Source: Motilibacter aurantiacus (GTDB lineage Bacteria; Actinomycetota; Actinomycetes; Motilibacterales; Motilibacteraceae). From it: a DNA stretch of 36,214 nucleotides. The stretch covers positions 292,562 through 328,775 of the forward strand of contig NZ_JAANNO010000004.1 of the NCBI RefSeq assembly GCF_011250645.1, read 5' to 3'. The notes under the pieces were generated by a model. That model was given only the letters and a program-made list of their open reading frames with translations. It ran no database searches and had not been told where the DNA came from. Within the stretch, counting starts at the first letter, position 1; each line of letters opens with the position of its first letter. A program made the translations under genes and the position numbers. Below are positions 15,875 through 23,999 of this stretch, in pieces.

Positions 15875-15883
15875 GCGAACGGC

Positions 15884-16492
15884 ATGGCCAACGACGGGAA
15901 CCAGACGCCGAACACGCCGGGGCTGAGCGAGACCGAGCTGCGCGCGATGAAGGTCGACGAGCTGCGCGAGCTCGCCCGCACGGAAGGGGTCGAGGACGCG
16001 GGCGACCTGCACAAGGAGGACCTGGTCAAGGCGGTCAGCGCCACGTACCGGGAGCGCGGCCGCTGGGGCGACGAGGGTGCGGGCGGTGACTCCGCGGGCG
16101 GCGCGCCGGAGGACTCCGGTGGGGGCATCCGGCACGGGTCCGACGAGTCCAAGTCGCTGAAGTACTCCCAGGAGATCACCTCCCCCGACGACGACCCGGA
16201 GCGCCCGGGCCGCAGCCTCGTGACCACGCACCACGACGTGATCCGGCAGTGGGCCGAGGACCGGGGCGCCACCCCGTCGACCGTGCCGGGCACTGAGCAC
16301 GACGGGCATCTGGGGGTGCTGCGCTTCGACTTCCCGGGCTACGGCGGCGACTCGCTGGAGCACGTGTCGTGGGACAAGTGGTTCGAGGCGTTCGACGCGC
16401 GCAAGCTCAACTTCATCTACCAGGAGGAGCGGGCCAACGGCTCGCAGAGCAACTTCTTCCGGTTGGAGAACCCCGAGCGCGAGGACGCCTAG
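15884..16492 (+). CDS. Rho N-terminal domain-containing protein, probable stress protein
   Basis: A 202-aa protein with two recognisable parts. Residues ~12-55 (LSETELRAMKVDELRELART plus KEDLVKAVS) form a Rho_N/SAP-like helical nucleic-acid-binding module. A Gly/Asp-rich linker follows, then a C-terminal domain (~105-202: TTHHDVIRQWAEDRGATP, GVLRFDFPGYGGDSLEHVSW, KWFEAFD, SNFFRLENP). Similar C-terminal domains occur as free-standing small proteins in many bacteria, sometimes mislabelled as branching enzymes. No enzyme motif is visible. It is strongly acidic. A stress-type promoter and a terminator at 16503 make it a single-gene unit. Function unknown; DNA or RNA binding under stress is a reasonable guess. 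Confidence 0.85.
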   Translation: MANDGNQTPNTPGLSETELRAMKVDELRELARTEGVEDAGDLHKEDLVKAVSATYRERGRWGDEGAGGDSAGGAPEDSGGGIRHGSDESKSLKYSQEITSPDDDPERPGRSLVTTHHDVIRQWAEDRGATPSTVPGTEHDGHLGVLRFDFPGYGGDSLEHVSWDKWFEAFDARKLNFIYQEERANGSQSNFFRLENPEREDA

Positions 16493-16502
16493 CCACGGGG
16501 CG

Positions 16503-16535
16503 CACCCGACCGACGGAGGCCCCGCCGGTCGGGTG
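16503..16535 (+). terminator. terminator-like hairpin after the Rho_N gene
   Basis: CACCCGACCG (16503-16512) pairs perfectly with CGGTCGGGTG (16526-16535) around a 13-base loop. It is followed by ATCTTCC, a weak U-run. Confidence 0.6.
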
Positions 16536-16626
16536 ATCTTCCGGAGCCCCCGCTCAGGTCCCGCCCGGGCCGCCGATGGGCGGATGCCGCCGGCCGTCCG
16601 CGCCGCGGCGGCTGGGGGGCCGGAGC

Positions 16627-17820
16627 GTGAGAGGGCGCAGGGCAGGCGTGCCGGCCTTGCTGGCTGCCCTGCTCGTCGCCGCCCCGATCGCCCCCGCGGA
16701 CGCCGACACCGGCCGGCCGCGGCTGGCCACCGACGCCGTCGGCCCGCTCTTCGCGCTGCCCGGGCTGGTCCCCGGGCGGGAGCAGGCCGCCTGCGTGCAG
16801 GTCTCGTACGCCGGGCTGCCCGAGGGCTCCGGGCTCGGGCTGTTCGCGGCTGCCTCGGGCACCGGCCTGGCTGACCACCTCGAGCTGCGGGTCGAGCGTG
16901 GCACGGGCGGCCGCTACGGCGACTGCACCGGCTTCACCGGCATCCCCGTCTTCAGCGGCACGCTCGCCGGGCTGGCGACAGCCCACGGGACCGCCGCGAC
17001 CGCGGCAGGGGGCGGCGGCGCCGTCGCCGGCACGGGGGCCGCGACGTACCGCATCACTCTCGCGCTTCGCGACGACGACCGCGCGCAGGGGCGCAGCGCG
17101 GACGCGACGTTCGCCTGGGCGACCCTGCTCGCCCCGGCTGCCCCGGCTGCCCCGGCCGCGCCGCCTCCTGCCGCGGGGGTCCCGGCGCCTGCTCCGGCTG
17201 TGCCGGGAACAGGGCCGGCACCCGGGTCTGCGCCAGGGTCGGCACCAGCGCCGGCGACAGGGCCGGGGCCGGTTCCCGGGCCGCCCGGCAGTACCCCGCC
17301 CGCCGCGGGCTCCCTCCGGCCGACGGCGAGCCCGTCCGTGCCCGGCGGTGACGACCAGCCGACCACTGCCCCGACCGCTCCCACGAGTACCACTGCCCCG
17401 AGTGCCGGTGCCCCGGCCACGCCCCGGACCGCGCCCCCGAGGGCGGCCGCCGCGCCTCGGGCGCCCGAGCCGCGGGTGCAGGCCCTTCCGGGCGGCCCGG
17501 CCGTGACGGTCCCGCTCGTCGGCGCCGCGGCCGGCTCGGCACCGGCCGTTCCTCCCGCACCCGGCGGGCCGGTGGGCCTCCTGCAACGGGCGGCGGCGGC
17601 GCTCGACCGGGCAGTGGGCGCGACGGTCTCGGCCGCCCACCGGGTGTCCGGCCCGGCCGCGACCGGAGCCGCCGTGGGGATCGGGACGCTCCCGCTGCTC
17701 GGTGGCTTCCTGCTCGTCCAGCGCAGGCTGGACGCCCGCGACCCCAAGCTCGCGCTGGCCCCGCTGGCCGCAGCGCCCGACCTGCCGTTCGACGACCGGA
17801 TCCGGGGGAACGACGAGTGA
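16627..17820 (+). CDS. exported surface protein with C-terminal membrane anchor
   Basis: About 397 aa. Starting at GTG 16627 gives a clean signal peptide (RGRRAGVPALLAALLVAAP ending near ADAD); earlier in-frame starts would bury it. The extracellular part (~30-170) looks like an actinobacterial beta-sandwich: FALPGLVPGREQAACVQVSYAG, GLADHLELRVERG, two cysteines (~58 and ~99) and VFSGTLAGLA, resembling camelysin/TasA-type repeats. A long Ala/Pro/Gly/Thr linker (~180-330) is followed by one helix (~355-375) and a cytoplasmic tail with DPKLALAPL, a tail seen on other actinobacterial surface proteins. No sortase motif. Its stop overlaps the start of the GGDEF gene (GTGA), so it may sense or assemble something at the surface for that protein. 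The family is not named with confidence. Confidence 0.75.
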   Translation: MRGRRAGVPALLAALLVAAPIAPADADTGRPRLATDAVGPLFALPGLVPGREQAACVQVSYAGLPEGSGLGLFAAASGTGLADHLELRVERGTGGRYGDCTGFTGIPVFSGTLAGLATAHGTAATAAGGGGAVAGTGAATYRITLALRDDDRAQGRSADATFAWATLLAPAAPAAPAAPPPAAGVPAPAPAVPGTGPAPGSAPGSAPAPATGPGPVPGPPGSTPPAAGSLRPTASPSVPGGDDQPTTAPTAPTSTTAPSAGAPATPRTAPPRAAAAPRAPEPRVQALPGGPAVTVPLVGAAAGSAPAVPPAPGGPVGLLQRAAAALDRAVGATVSAAHRVSGPAATGAAVGIGTLPLLGGFLLVQRRLDARDPKLALAPLAAAPDLPFDDRIRGNDE

Positions 17821-19400
17821 GCCGTCAGCAGCCATCCAGCGCCGAGCCGGCCCGCACCGCCACCTCAGGCCCCGGGCTGGTCCCGCTGGCGGACCGGCTG
17901 TTCTGGATGCAGGCGGTCCGAATGGCGCTCGCGACCGCGGTGCTGGCCGGGACGCCGGTGCTCGGGGGCGAGGTCGCAGCGGGGCTCTGGGCCGCGACCG
18001 CCGGCTACCTCGCGGTCTCGTTGCTGCCCGCCCGGGCCGCCCGGCGCGGGACGACGCGAGCCGTGGGCCTGCTCGGGATCACGCTGCTGCTGGACGGGGT
18101 CTACCTCGCCCTGACGACCTACGGGGCGGCCGGCGTGGGCACGCCGCTGCAGTACCTCGTGGTGGTCCACCTCGTGGCGGCCACGCTGCTCGGCAGCTTC
18201 CGCACCGGGCTCAAGCTCGCGCTCTGGCACGCGATGCTGGCGGCGACCGCCTGGCAGCTCGAGCGGGACGCGCCCGCCCGCGAGCTGCTGGCCCTGCTTC
18301 TCGTCGCCTTCGGCGTGACCGCCGCGACGGCCACGCTCGCGGCGGTCAACGAGCGGGAGCTGCGGCGCCGCACGTACGACCTGTCCGCGCTCGCCGCCCT
18401 GGGCCTGCGGCTCGAGCGCAGCGTGTCGGCCGCGCTGGCAGGTCAGGCGCTGGTCGACGAGGTGGTCGGGACGTTCGGCTTCCCCCGCGCCGTGCTGCTC
18501 GCGGCCCCGCAGGGTGACCTCGTCCCGCTGGCCGTGCACGGCTCGGACGAGGCCGTCGACACCTGCGGCCGCCCGGACGACGACCGGCTGGTGGCCCGGG
18601 CGCTGCGCGAGCGCCGCACACTGCGCGTCGCCGCGCTGGACGGGCGGGAGGAGCCCTGGCTCGCGCAGGTGCTGGACGGCGCGCGCAACGTGCTCGCCTT
18701 CCCGCTCGTCGCCGACGACAGCCCGCTGGGCGTCCTCGTCGTGGAGCAGGCCGGGCTGCGCTCCCCCGGCGGACGGCCCCGCCCCGGCGGCCGGGTGGAG
18801 CGCCGCGTGGTCGACATGGTCGAGCGGTTCGCCGCGACGGCCGCGCTCGCGCTCTCCGGGGCATGGCTGCTCGAGCGGGTGACCGCCTTGGCGACCACGG
18901 ACGCCCTGACGGGGGTGGCGAACCGGCGCAGCTTCGACGAGGCGCTCGAGCGCGAGCTGTCCCGGTCGTCCCGGTCCGGCGCACCGCTGTCGCTCGCGCT
19001 GCTGGACATCGACTTCTTCAAGCGGCTCAACGACACCTACGGCCACCAGACGGGCGACGTCGCGCTGCAGCGAGTGGCCGCAGCGGTGGCGCAGGCGGTC
19101 CGCGGTGAGGACATCGTGGCGAGGTACGGCGGCGAGGAGTTCGCGCTCGTGATGCCGGGGACCGCGCTCGCGGACGCCGCTGCGGTCGCCGAGCGGGTAC
19201 GCGCGGCGGTGCAGGACATCGCCGTGGAGCCGCGCGTGACGGTCAGCGTCGGGGTGGCGGCTCACCCGCAGGCGGGCCAGGAGCCCGCGGGCCTGGTGGC
19301 CGCCGCCGACGCGGCGCTCTACGCGTCGAAGGAGGCCGGGCGCAACCGGGTCACCGTGTCCGGGGCCGATGCTCCCGCGCCCGTCCCGATGGTCGCCTGA
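17817..19400 (+). CDS. membrane GAF-GGDEF diguanylate cyclase
   Basis: A 527-aa protein. Residues ~30-190 contain about six hydrophobic helices. A GAF-like domain (~205-340; GFPRAVLLAAPQG, VLAFPLVADDSPLGVLVVEQ) precedes a GGDEF domain (~360-515). The domain is complete: DALTGVANRRSFDEAL, LLDIDFFKRLNDTYGHQTGD, and the active-site GGEEF. An RGED sequence five residues before GGEEF matches the RxxD inhibitory site, so product feedback is expected. It ends normally with AADAALYASKEAGRNRV. The protein should make c-di-GMP in response to a membrane or GAF signal. It starts with GTG overlapping the preceding surface-protein stop. Confidence 0.92.
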   Translation: MSRQQPSSAEPARTATSGPGLVPLADRLFWMQAVRMALATAVLAGTPVLGGEVAAGLWAATAGYLAVSLLPARAARRGTTRAVGLLGITLLLDGVYLALTTYGAAGVGTPLQYLVVVHLVAATLLGSFRTGLKLALWHAMLAATAWQLERDAPARELLALLLVAFGVTAATATLAAVNERELRRRTYDLSALAALGLRLERSVSAALAGQALVDEVVGTFGFPRAVLLAAPQGDLVPLAVHGSDEAVDTCGRPDDDRLVARALRERRTLRVAALDGREEPWLAQVLDGARNVLAFPLVADDSPLGVLVVEQAGLRSPGGRPRPGGRVERRVVDMVERFAATAALALSGAWLLERVTALATTDALTGVANRRSFDEALERELSRSSRSGAPLSLALLDIDFFKRLNDTYGHQTGDVALQRVAAAVAQAVRGEDIVARYGGEEFALVMPGTALADAAAVAERVRAAVQDIAVEPRVTVSVGVAAHPQAGQEPAGLVAAADAALYASKEAGRNRVTVSGADAPAPVPMVA

Positions 19401-19415
19401 GCGGGCGGCGGAGCG

Positions 19416-19796
19416 TCAGAACGCGAGAGCCTGGGCCCGCCGCTTGACCTCGGTGCCGCGGTTCTCGGTGAGCGCCTGGACGGGGGTCCCGGGCAGGCTG
19501 TCGTCGGCCGTGAACAGCCATCGCAGCGACTCGGTGTCGTTGTAGCGGGCGTCCGCGAGCAGCGTCAGCAGCCCGGGCAGGCCCTTGAGGACCTTGCCGT
19601 CGGAGACGAACGCGGCCGGGATCGAGAGGACGTTGCGCTCGCCGCGGCGCACGGCGAGCAGGTGCCGGTCCTTGAGCAGGGACCGCACGCGTACGACGTC
19701 GAGCCCCAGCTGCTCCGCGGCCTCGGGAACGGTCAGCCACGCCGGGACCAGGCTCTCGACGTCGTCGACGGCGGCGGAACCGAGTGCGTCAGTCAC
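19416..19796 (-). CDS. Rv2175c-type DNA-binding protein
   Basis: A 126-aa helix-turn-helix protein of the Rv2175c family. An N-terminal winged-HTH covers residues ~18-65 (WLTVPEAAEQLGLDVVRVRSLLKDRHLLAVRR), followed by the family C-terminal domain (VLKGLPGLLTLLADARYNDTESLRWLFTADDSLPG) and the end VKRRAQALAF. GTG 19796 is chosen because the longer upstream frame is Arg/Pro-rich and lacks similarity. In M. tuberculosis, Rv2175c binds DNA and is phosphorylated by the neighbouring kinase PknL. Here a PASTA kinase gene lies about 1.5 kb away on the other strand, and Thr2 and Thr22 are visible N-terminal candidates. Targets are unknown. Confidence 0.88.
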   Translation of the reverse strand: MTDALGSAAVDDVESLVPAWLTVPEAAEQLGLDVVRVRSLLKDRHLLAVRRGERNVLSIPAAFVSDGKVLKGLPGLLTLLADARYNDTESLRWLFTADDSLPGTPVQALTENRGTEVKRRAQALAF

Positions 19797-19934
19797 CGAC
19801 TTAGCGTGCCACGGAGGGCGGGGCGGACCGGAAGCCCCTGCCCCTCGCGCCCTCCTGAGCGGCGCCCGAGCCGTGGGGTCGGGCGATTCCGCGGGCCACA
19901 GGATCCAGACAAAAAGGGCACAGGTCGGCAACGA

Positions 19935-19979
19935 GTCAACCTGGTCACAAGGACCCCACTTGTCACAGTCGTCACAAGG
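19935..19979 (+). promoter_or_regulatory. array of GTCACA 9-mers, putative MtrA binding region
   Basis: Five consecutive 9-base frames read GTCAACCTG, GTCACAAGG, ACCCCACTT, GTCACAGTC and GTCACAAGG; four begin GTCA and three begin GTCACA. Loose direct 9-mer repeats of GTCACAgcg type are described for the response regulator MtrA, which controls cell-wall hydrolase genes. TTGTCA (19960-19965) inside the array and TATTAC (19981-19986) could be -35 and -10, with a 15-base spacer, so a bound regulator would touch RNA polymerase. The region is AT-richer than the genome. MtrA itself is not in the window. Confidence 0.55.
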
Positions 19980-20075
19980 CTATTACCGTCTTCCGGACGA
20001 GAGCCGTAGCGACACGCCGAGTTCTTCCAGCACGGGGGCTGGCGCGGCAGCGGCACACCGACGCGAGGAGCCCCA

Positions 20076-21176
20076 GTGACCCCGTACGCGCAGCCCGCCA
20101 ACGGGCTGGACGAGCCTGTGGAGCCGAGCGGCCCGACGGCAGCAGCGACCGGGCAGGCCCCCGGCCGGGAGGCGGGCGCCGGCGCTCGCCGTCGCCGTTC
20201 GCCGCGCGGCCGCTGGAAGCGGGCCCTCGTGGCCGGCGGCGCGCCGCTCCTCCTCGCCGGCCTGGTCACCGCGGGCGCCCCCGGCTGGGGCGCCTACACG
20301 GTGCGCAGCGGTGACACGCTCAGCGAGATCGCCGTGCGCTACCACACCTCGGTGGCAGCGCTCGTCCGGGCGAACGACCTGCCGGGCAACGGCAACCTCA
20401 TCCGCATCGGCCAGCGGCTGAGCGTCCCGTCCCGGTCGTCGGCGAGCCGCAGCGCGCCGCGCACGAGCAAGAGCAAGGTCGTCGTCACGCACCGCGTCGT
20501 CCCCGGCGACACCATGGGCGAGCTGGCAGCGCGCTACGGCACCAAGGCCTCCGTGATCCGCAAGGCCAACGGCATCCGTCACTCCGCCGTGATCCGCATC
20601 GGGCAGGTGCTGCGCATCCCGGTCACCCGCAGGACCACGAGCGGCGGGTCGACCGGCTCCTCCTCGGGCGCGTCGAGCCCGTCGCCGTCGTACTCCGGCA
20701 ACTCGTTCGCCGGGCGGACGTACCCGAACGAGACGGTCGCCCGGGCGGCCCGGAACCGCGCGATCCTCGCCTCCCGCTCGATGCCGTCGCGCGACAGCAT
20801 CCGCGCCCTCGTCGCCTCCACCGCCCGCCGGCACGGGGTGGACCCCTCGCTCGCGCTCGCCGTGGCGTACCAGGAGTCCGGGTTCAACCCGCGCGTCGTG
20901 TCCGTCGCGAACGCGATCGGGACCATGCAGGTCATCCCGACCAGCGGTGACTGGGCCTCCTCGATCCTCGGGCGCCGTCTCGACCTGCTCGACCCGCGCG
21001 ACAACATCACCGCCGGGGTCGTCCTGCTGCGCGTCCTGCTGCGCTCGGCCGGATCGACCGAGCGGGCCGTGGCCGGCTACTACCAGGGCCTCGCCTCCGT
21101 CCGACGCAACGGGATGTACACCGACACCAAGCGGTACGTCGCGAACATCCTGGCTCTGCGGGCCCGGTTCCGCTGA
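20076..21176 (+). CDS. LysM-containing lytic transglycosylase (SLT family)
   Basis: A 366-aa cell-wall enzyme expected to cleave peptidoglycan glycan strands outside the membrane. A basic N-terminus leads to one hydrophobic segment (~50-70). Two LysM domains follow: YTVRSGDTLSEIAVRYHTS (~72-115) and HRVVPGDTMGELAARYGTK (~138-182). After a Ser/Gly linker comes an SLT domain (~245-366) with catalytic E267 in VAYQESGFNP, then GTMQVIPTSG, LLDPRDNITAGVVLL and AVAGYYQG. GTG 20076 has GAGGAG about 10 bases upstream. The array at 19935-19979 suggests MtrA-type control, and the downstream PASTA kinase also concerns peptidoglycan sensing. Confidence 0.92.
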   Translation: MTPYAQPANGLDEPVEPSGPTAAATGQAPGREAGAGARRRRSPRGRWKRALVAGGAPLLLAGLVTAGAPGWGAYTVRSGDTLSEIAVRYHTSVAALVRANDLPGNGNLIRIGQRLSVPSRSSASRSAPRTSKSKVVVTHRVVPGDTMGELAARYGTKASVIRKANGIRHSAVIRIGQVLRIPVTRRTTSGGSTGSSSGASSPSPSYSGNSFAGRTYPNETVARAARNRAILASRSMPSRDSIRALVASTARRHGVDPSLALAVAYQESGFNPRVVSVANAIGTMQVIPTSGDWASSILGRRLDLLDPRDNITAGVVLLRVLLRSAGSTERAVAGYYQGLASVRRNGMYTDTKRYVANILALRARFR

Positions 21177-21190
21177 CTCGCACGGGAACG

Positions 21191-21218
21191 GCCCCGGATG
21201 CTGCGTGCCTGCCGGGGC
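21191..21218 (+). terminator. possible terminator hairpin after the LysM gene
   Basis: GCCCCGG (21191-21197) pairs with CCGGGGC (21212-21218) around a 14-base loop. No U-run follows, so termination is uncertain. Confidence 0.35.
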
Positions 21219-21235
21219 AGCCGACCTCCCGCTCG

Positions 21236-21241
21236 TACACT
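21236..21241 (+). promoter_or_regulatory. -10 box (TACACT) of a leaderless kinase promoter
   Basis: TACACT ends six bases before GTG 21248, placing +1 at the start codon. No Shine-Dalgarno sequence is present, which agrees with a leaderless message. Confidence 0.55.
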
Positions 21242-21247
21242 CCGACC

Positions 21248-23110
21248 GTGGACACGACCGTTCTCGACCCGCTCCTGGGGCAGGTCGTCGACGGCCGCTA
21301 CCGGGTCGTGCGCCGGGTCGCGGCGGGCGGGATGGCCGTCGTCTACGAGGCCGTGGACGAGCGGCTCGACCGCACGATCGCGCTCAAGGTCATGCACCCC
21401 TGGCTCGCCGCGGAGGACGAGGCGGTCAACCGGTTCATCCGGGAGGCCAAGTCGGCCGCGCGGTTGTCGCACCCCGGCGTCGTGTCCGTGCACGACCAGG
21501 GGCGCGACGGGGACCGGGTGTGGATCGCCATGGAGTACGTCGACGGCCGCAACCTGCGCGCGGAGATCCGCGACCGCGGGCGGCTCGGGGCCGCGGAGGC
21601 GCTCGACCTGATCGCGGACGTGCTGGCGGCCCTCGCGGCCGCCCACCGCGCCGGCCTCGTGCACCGGGACATGAAGCCGGAGAACGTCCTGCTCGGCGAC
21701 GACGGCCGGGTCAAGGTCGCGGACTTCGGGCTGGCCCGGGCTGCGACGGCGGCGAGCTCGACCCGCACCGACGCGATCCTCGGCTCCGTGAGCTATCTGG
21801 CGCCGGAGCTGCTCGAGCGCGGCGTCGCCGACCAGCGGGCCGACGTCTACGCCGTCGGCATCCTGCTCTTCGAGTGCCTCACGGGGGGCCGCCCGTTCGA
21901 CGGGGAGACCCCCATCCAGGTCGCGTACCGTCACGTCCATGAGGACGTCCCGCCGCCGTCGTCGCGGGTGCCGGGCATCCCGCCGGCGCTCGACGCGCTC
22001 GTCGCCCGTGCCACCGACCGAAACCCGGACGGCCGCCCGGACGACGCCGGCGCCCTGCTCGCCGGGCTCGAGGCGGTGCGCGCCGCCCTCGGGCCCGCCG
22101 ACCAGCCCACCGAGCTCGTCGCGCGCGGCGGGCCCTCGCGAACCCCTCCGCCGCCCCGGCCCGGCCCGGCGCACCTGCGCAGCGAGCACACCACCCGGCA
22201 GGGCGGCCGTCCGGTGCCAGCCCGGCGCAGGCGGGCCGTGCGCCGCCGCCGCGCGGTGCTCGCCGCGCTCGTGCTGGCCGCGCTCGTCGCCGGGGGCGTG
22301 TTCTGGTACGCCGGGCCGATCCGCTGGACCACCGCGCCCGCCCTCGCGGGCGTGACCGAGGCGGTCGCGACCCAGCGGGCCGAGCGCGCCGGGCTCGCCC
22401 TGGACGTCCGCCACGAGTGGTCCGAGACGGTCGCGGCCGGCGAGGTCGTGAAGGCATCCCCCGGGACGGGCGAGCGCGTGCTGCGCGACGGCACCGTGAC
22501 GATCGTGGTCTCGCGCGGGCCCGAGATGATCCCGGTGCCCGTCGTGAGCGGCAAGGCTCCGGCCGACGCGACGGCGGCCATCGAGCGGGCCAGGCTCGTC
22601 GTCGGGCGCTCGGTCAACCGGTACGACGAGCAGGTCCAGCAGGGCCGGGTGCTCGGCACCGAGCCGGCGGCCGGGCGGGCGCTGCGGGTCAATCGGCCGG
22701 TCACGCTCGTCGTGAGCCGCGGGCCCAAGCCGATCCCCGTGCCGGAGCTCGAGGGCAAGCCGTCCGCGGAGGCCACCGAGCTGCTCACCGCGGCGGGGCT
22801 CAAGGCCAGCACGACGGAGGAGTACTCCGAGTCGGTGGCCAAGGGCGACGTCGTCTCCCAGTCCGTCGCTCCCGGCAAGGGGCTGAAGCGCGGCAGCACG
22901 GTCGAGCTCGTCGTCTCGCTCGGCCCGCCGCTGGTGCAGGTGCCCGACGTGATCGACGACAAGGTCTCCGACGCCGTCGAGAAGCTCGAGGCCGCCGGCT
23001 TCGAGGTGGAGCGCCGCGGGACCGACATCCTGGGCCGCGTCCTCGGGCAGAACCCCGACCGCGGCTCCAGCGCGCCCAAGGGCTCCACCGTCACCATCAT
23101 CACGGTCTGA
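21248..23110 (+). CDS. Ser/Thr protein kinase with four PASTA domains (PknL position, PknB-like)
   Basis: A 620-aa Hanks-type kinase. Kinase domain ~10-280: glycine loop AAGGMAVVY, catalytic K47 in IALKVM, HRDMKPENVLL with D141, DFGLARA, a Thr/Ser-rich activation loop (TAASSTRTDAILGS) and YLAPE. An Arg/Pro-rich juxtamembrane region follows, then one transmembrane helix (~336-357) and four PASTA repeats (~362-620; e.g. VPVVSGKAPADATAAIERA, VPELEGKPSAEATELLTAAG, VPDVIDDKVSDAVEKLEAAG). PASTA repeats bind muropeptides or lipid II in relatives. Gene order beside an Rv2175c homologue matches M. tuberculosis pknL, but that kinase lacks PASTA repeats. A LysM hydrolase upstream supports a cell-wall role. 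Confidence 0.93.
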   Translation: MDTTVLDPLLGQVVDGRYRVVRRVAAGGMAVVYEAVDERLDRTIALKVMHPWLAAEDEAVNRFIREAKSAARLSHPGVVSVHDQGRDGDRVWIAMEYVDGRNLRAEIRDRGRLGAAEALDLIADVLAALAAAHRAGLVHRDMKPENVLLGDDGRVKVADFGLARAATAASSTRTDAILGSVSYLAPELLERGVADQRADVYAVGILLFECLTGGRPFDGETPIQVAYRHVHEDVPPPSSRVPGIPPALDALVARATDRNPDGRPDDAGALLAGLEAVRAALGPADQPTELVARGGPSRTPPPPRPGPAHLRSEHTTRQGGRPVPARRRRAVRRRRAVLAALVLAALVAGGVFWYAGPIRWTTAPALAGVTEAVATQRAERAGLALDVRHEWSETVAAGEVVKASPGTGERVLRDGTVTIVVSRGPEMIPVPVVSGKAPADATAAIERARLVVGRSVNRYDEQVQQGRVLGTEPAAGRALRVNRPVTLVVSRGPKPIPVPELEGKPSAEATELLTAAGLKASTTEEYSESVAKGDVVSQSVAPGKGLKRGSTVELVVSLGPPLVQVPDVIDDKVSDAVEKLEAAGFEVERRGTDILGRVLGQNPDRGSSAPKGSTVTIITV

Positions 23111-23120
23111 CCCATCCGTC

Positions 23121-23999
23121 GTGCCGCCTCGCGAGACCTCGCTCGTCGGCGCCCACGTGCCCACCACCGGAGGGCTCGCCAGGGGCGCCTTCGGCTACGC
23201 GGACAAGGTCGGCGCCGAGGCCGTGCAGGTGTTCGTCGGCAACCCGCGCGGCTGGGCGGCCAGCGCCGGTGACCCGAAGCAGGATTCGCTCTTCCGCGAT
23301 CGGTGCAGCGAGCTTCAGGTACCCGCGTTCGTGCACGCGCCGTACCTCATCAACTTCGGCTCCCCCACGGTGGAGACGTCCGAGCGCAGCGCCGACGCCC
23401 TCCGGCACGTGCTGCGGCGCGGCGCCGCGATCGGGGCGCGCGGCGTGGTCGTGCACACCGGCTCCACCGTCGACTCGGCGGGCCGCGAGGTCGGGCTCGC
23501 CCGGACGCGCGAGGGCCTGCTGCCGCTGCTGGACGAGCTCGAAGCGCTGGAGGACGCGCCCGCGCTGCTGCTGGAGCCGACCGCCGGCCAGGGGCAGTCG
23601 CTCTGCTCCACGATGGACGAGCTGGGCCCGTACCTCGACGCGCTCGACGGGCACCCCCGGCTCGGCGTCTGCCTCGACACCTGCCACGCCTTCGCCGCCG
23701 GGCACGACCTGGCCCAGCCGGGCGGCGTGAAGAAGACGCTCGACCGCCTGGTCGAGGTCGCCGGCAAGGGGCGGCTGCAGCTGGTGCACGCCAACGACTG
23801 CAAGGACGTCGTCGGGTCGTCCAAGGACCGCCACGAGAACATCGGGGCCGGGCACATCGGCCCGGACGCCTTCGCCGAGCTGTTCCGCCACCCGGCCGTG
23901 CGCGGCGTGCCGCTCGTCATCGAGACACCGGGCAAGGCCGACGGGGAGAAGCACGCAGCCGACATCGCGCTGCTCAAGCAGCTGCGCGACGCCGGCTAG
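23121..23999 (+). CDS. nfo: endonuclease IV (AP endonuclease family 2)
   Basis: A 292-aa deoxyribonuclease IV cleaving 5' of abasic sites in base-excision repair. The trinuclear zinc-site motifs of the family are present: VHAPYLINFGSP (~residue 69), VVVHTGSTVDS, LLLEPTAGQG (~residue 154), CLDTCHAFAAGHD (~residue 190), VHANDCKDVVGSSKDRHENIGAGHIG and IETPG (~residue 273). Length is typical. GTG 23121 lies ten bases after the kinase stop, so it probably shares the kinase transcript. The stop is directly adjacent to the stop of the converging membrane-protein gene (23999/24000), with no terminator between them. Confidence 0.93.
   Translation: MPPRETSLVGAHVPTTGGLARGAFGYADKVGAEAVQVFVGNPRGWAASAGDPKQDSLFRDRCSELQVPAFVHAPYLINFGSPTVETSERSADALRHVLRRGAAIGARGVVVHTGSTVDSAGREVGLARTREGLLPLLDELEALEDAPALLLEPTAGQGQSLCSTMDELGPYLDALDGHPRLGVCLDTCHAFAAGHDLAQPGGVKKTLDRLVEVAGKGRLQLVHANDCKDVVGSSKDRHENIGAGHIGPDAFAELFRHPAVRGVPLVIETPGKADGEKHAADIALLKQLRDAG

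Noticed and set aside
15748-15883. Additional carotenoid gene or terminator after crtB
   Set aside because: Only short GC-rich palindromes such as GCAGGCGCCTGC and no coding frame with similarity; the stress-type promoter is the only supported element.
19797-20075. Possible c-di-AMP (ydaO-type) riboswitch before the LysM gene
   Set aside because: Such riboswitches precede actinobacterial wall-hydrolase genes, but I could not recognise its conserved core here; the GTCACA direct repeats explain the region better.
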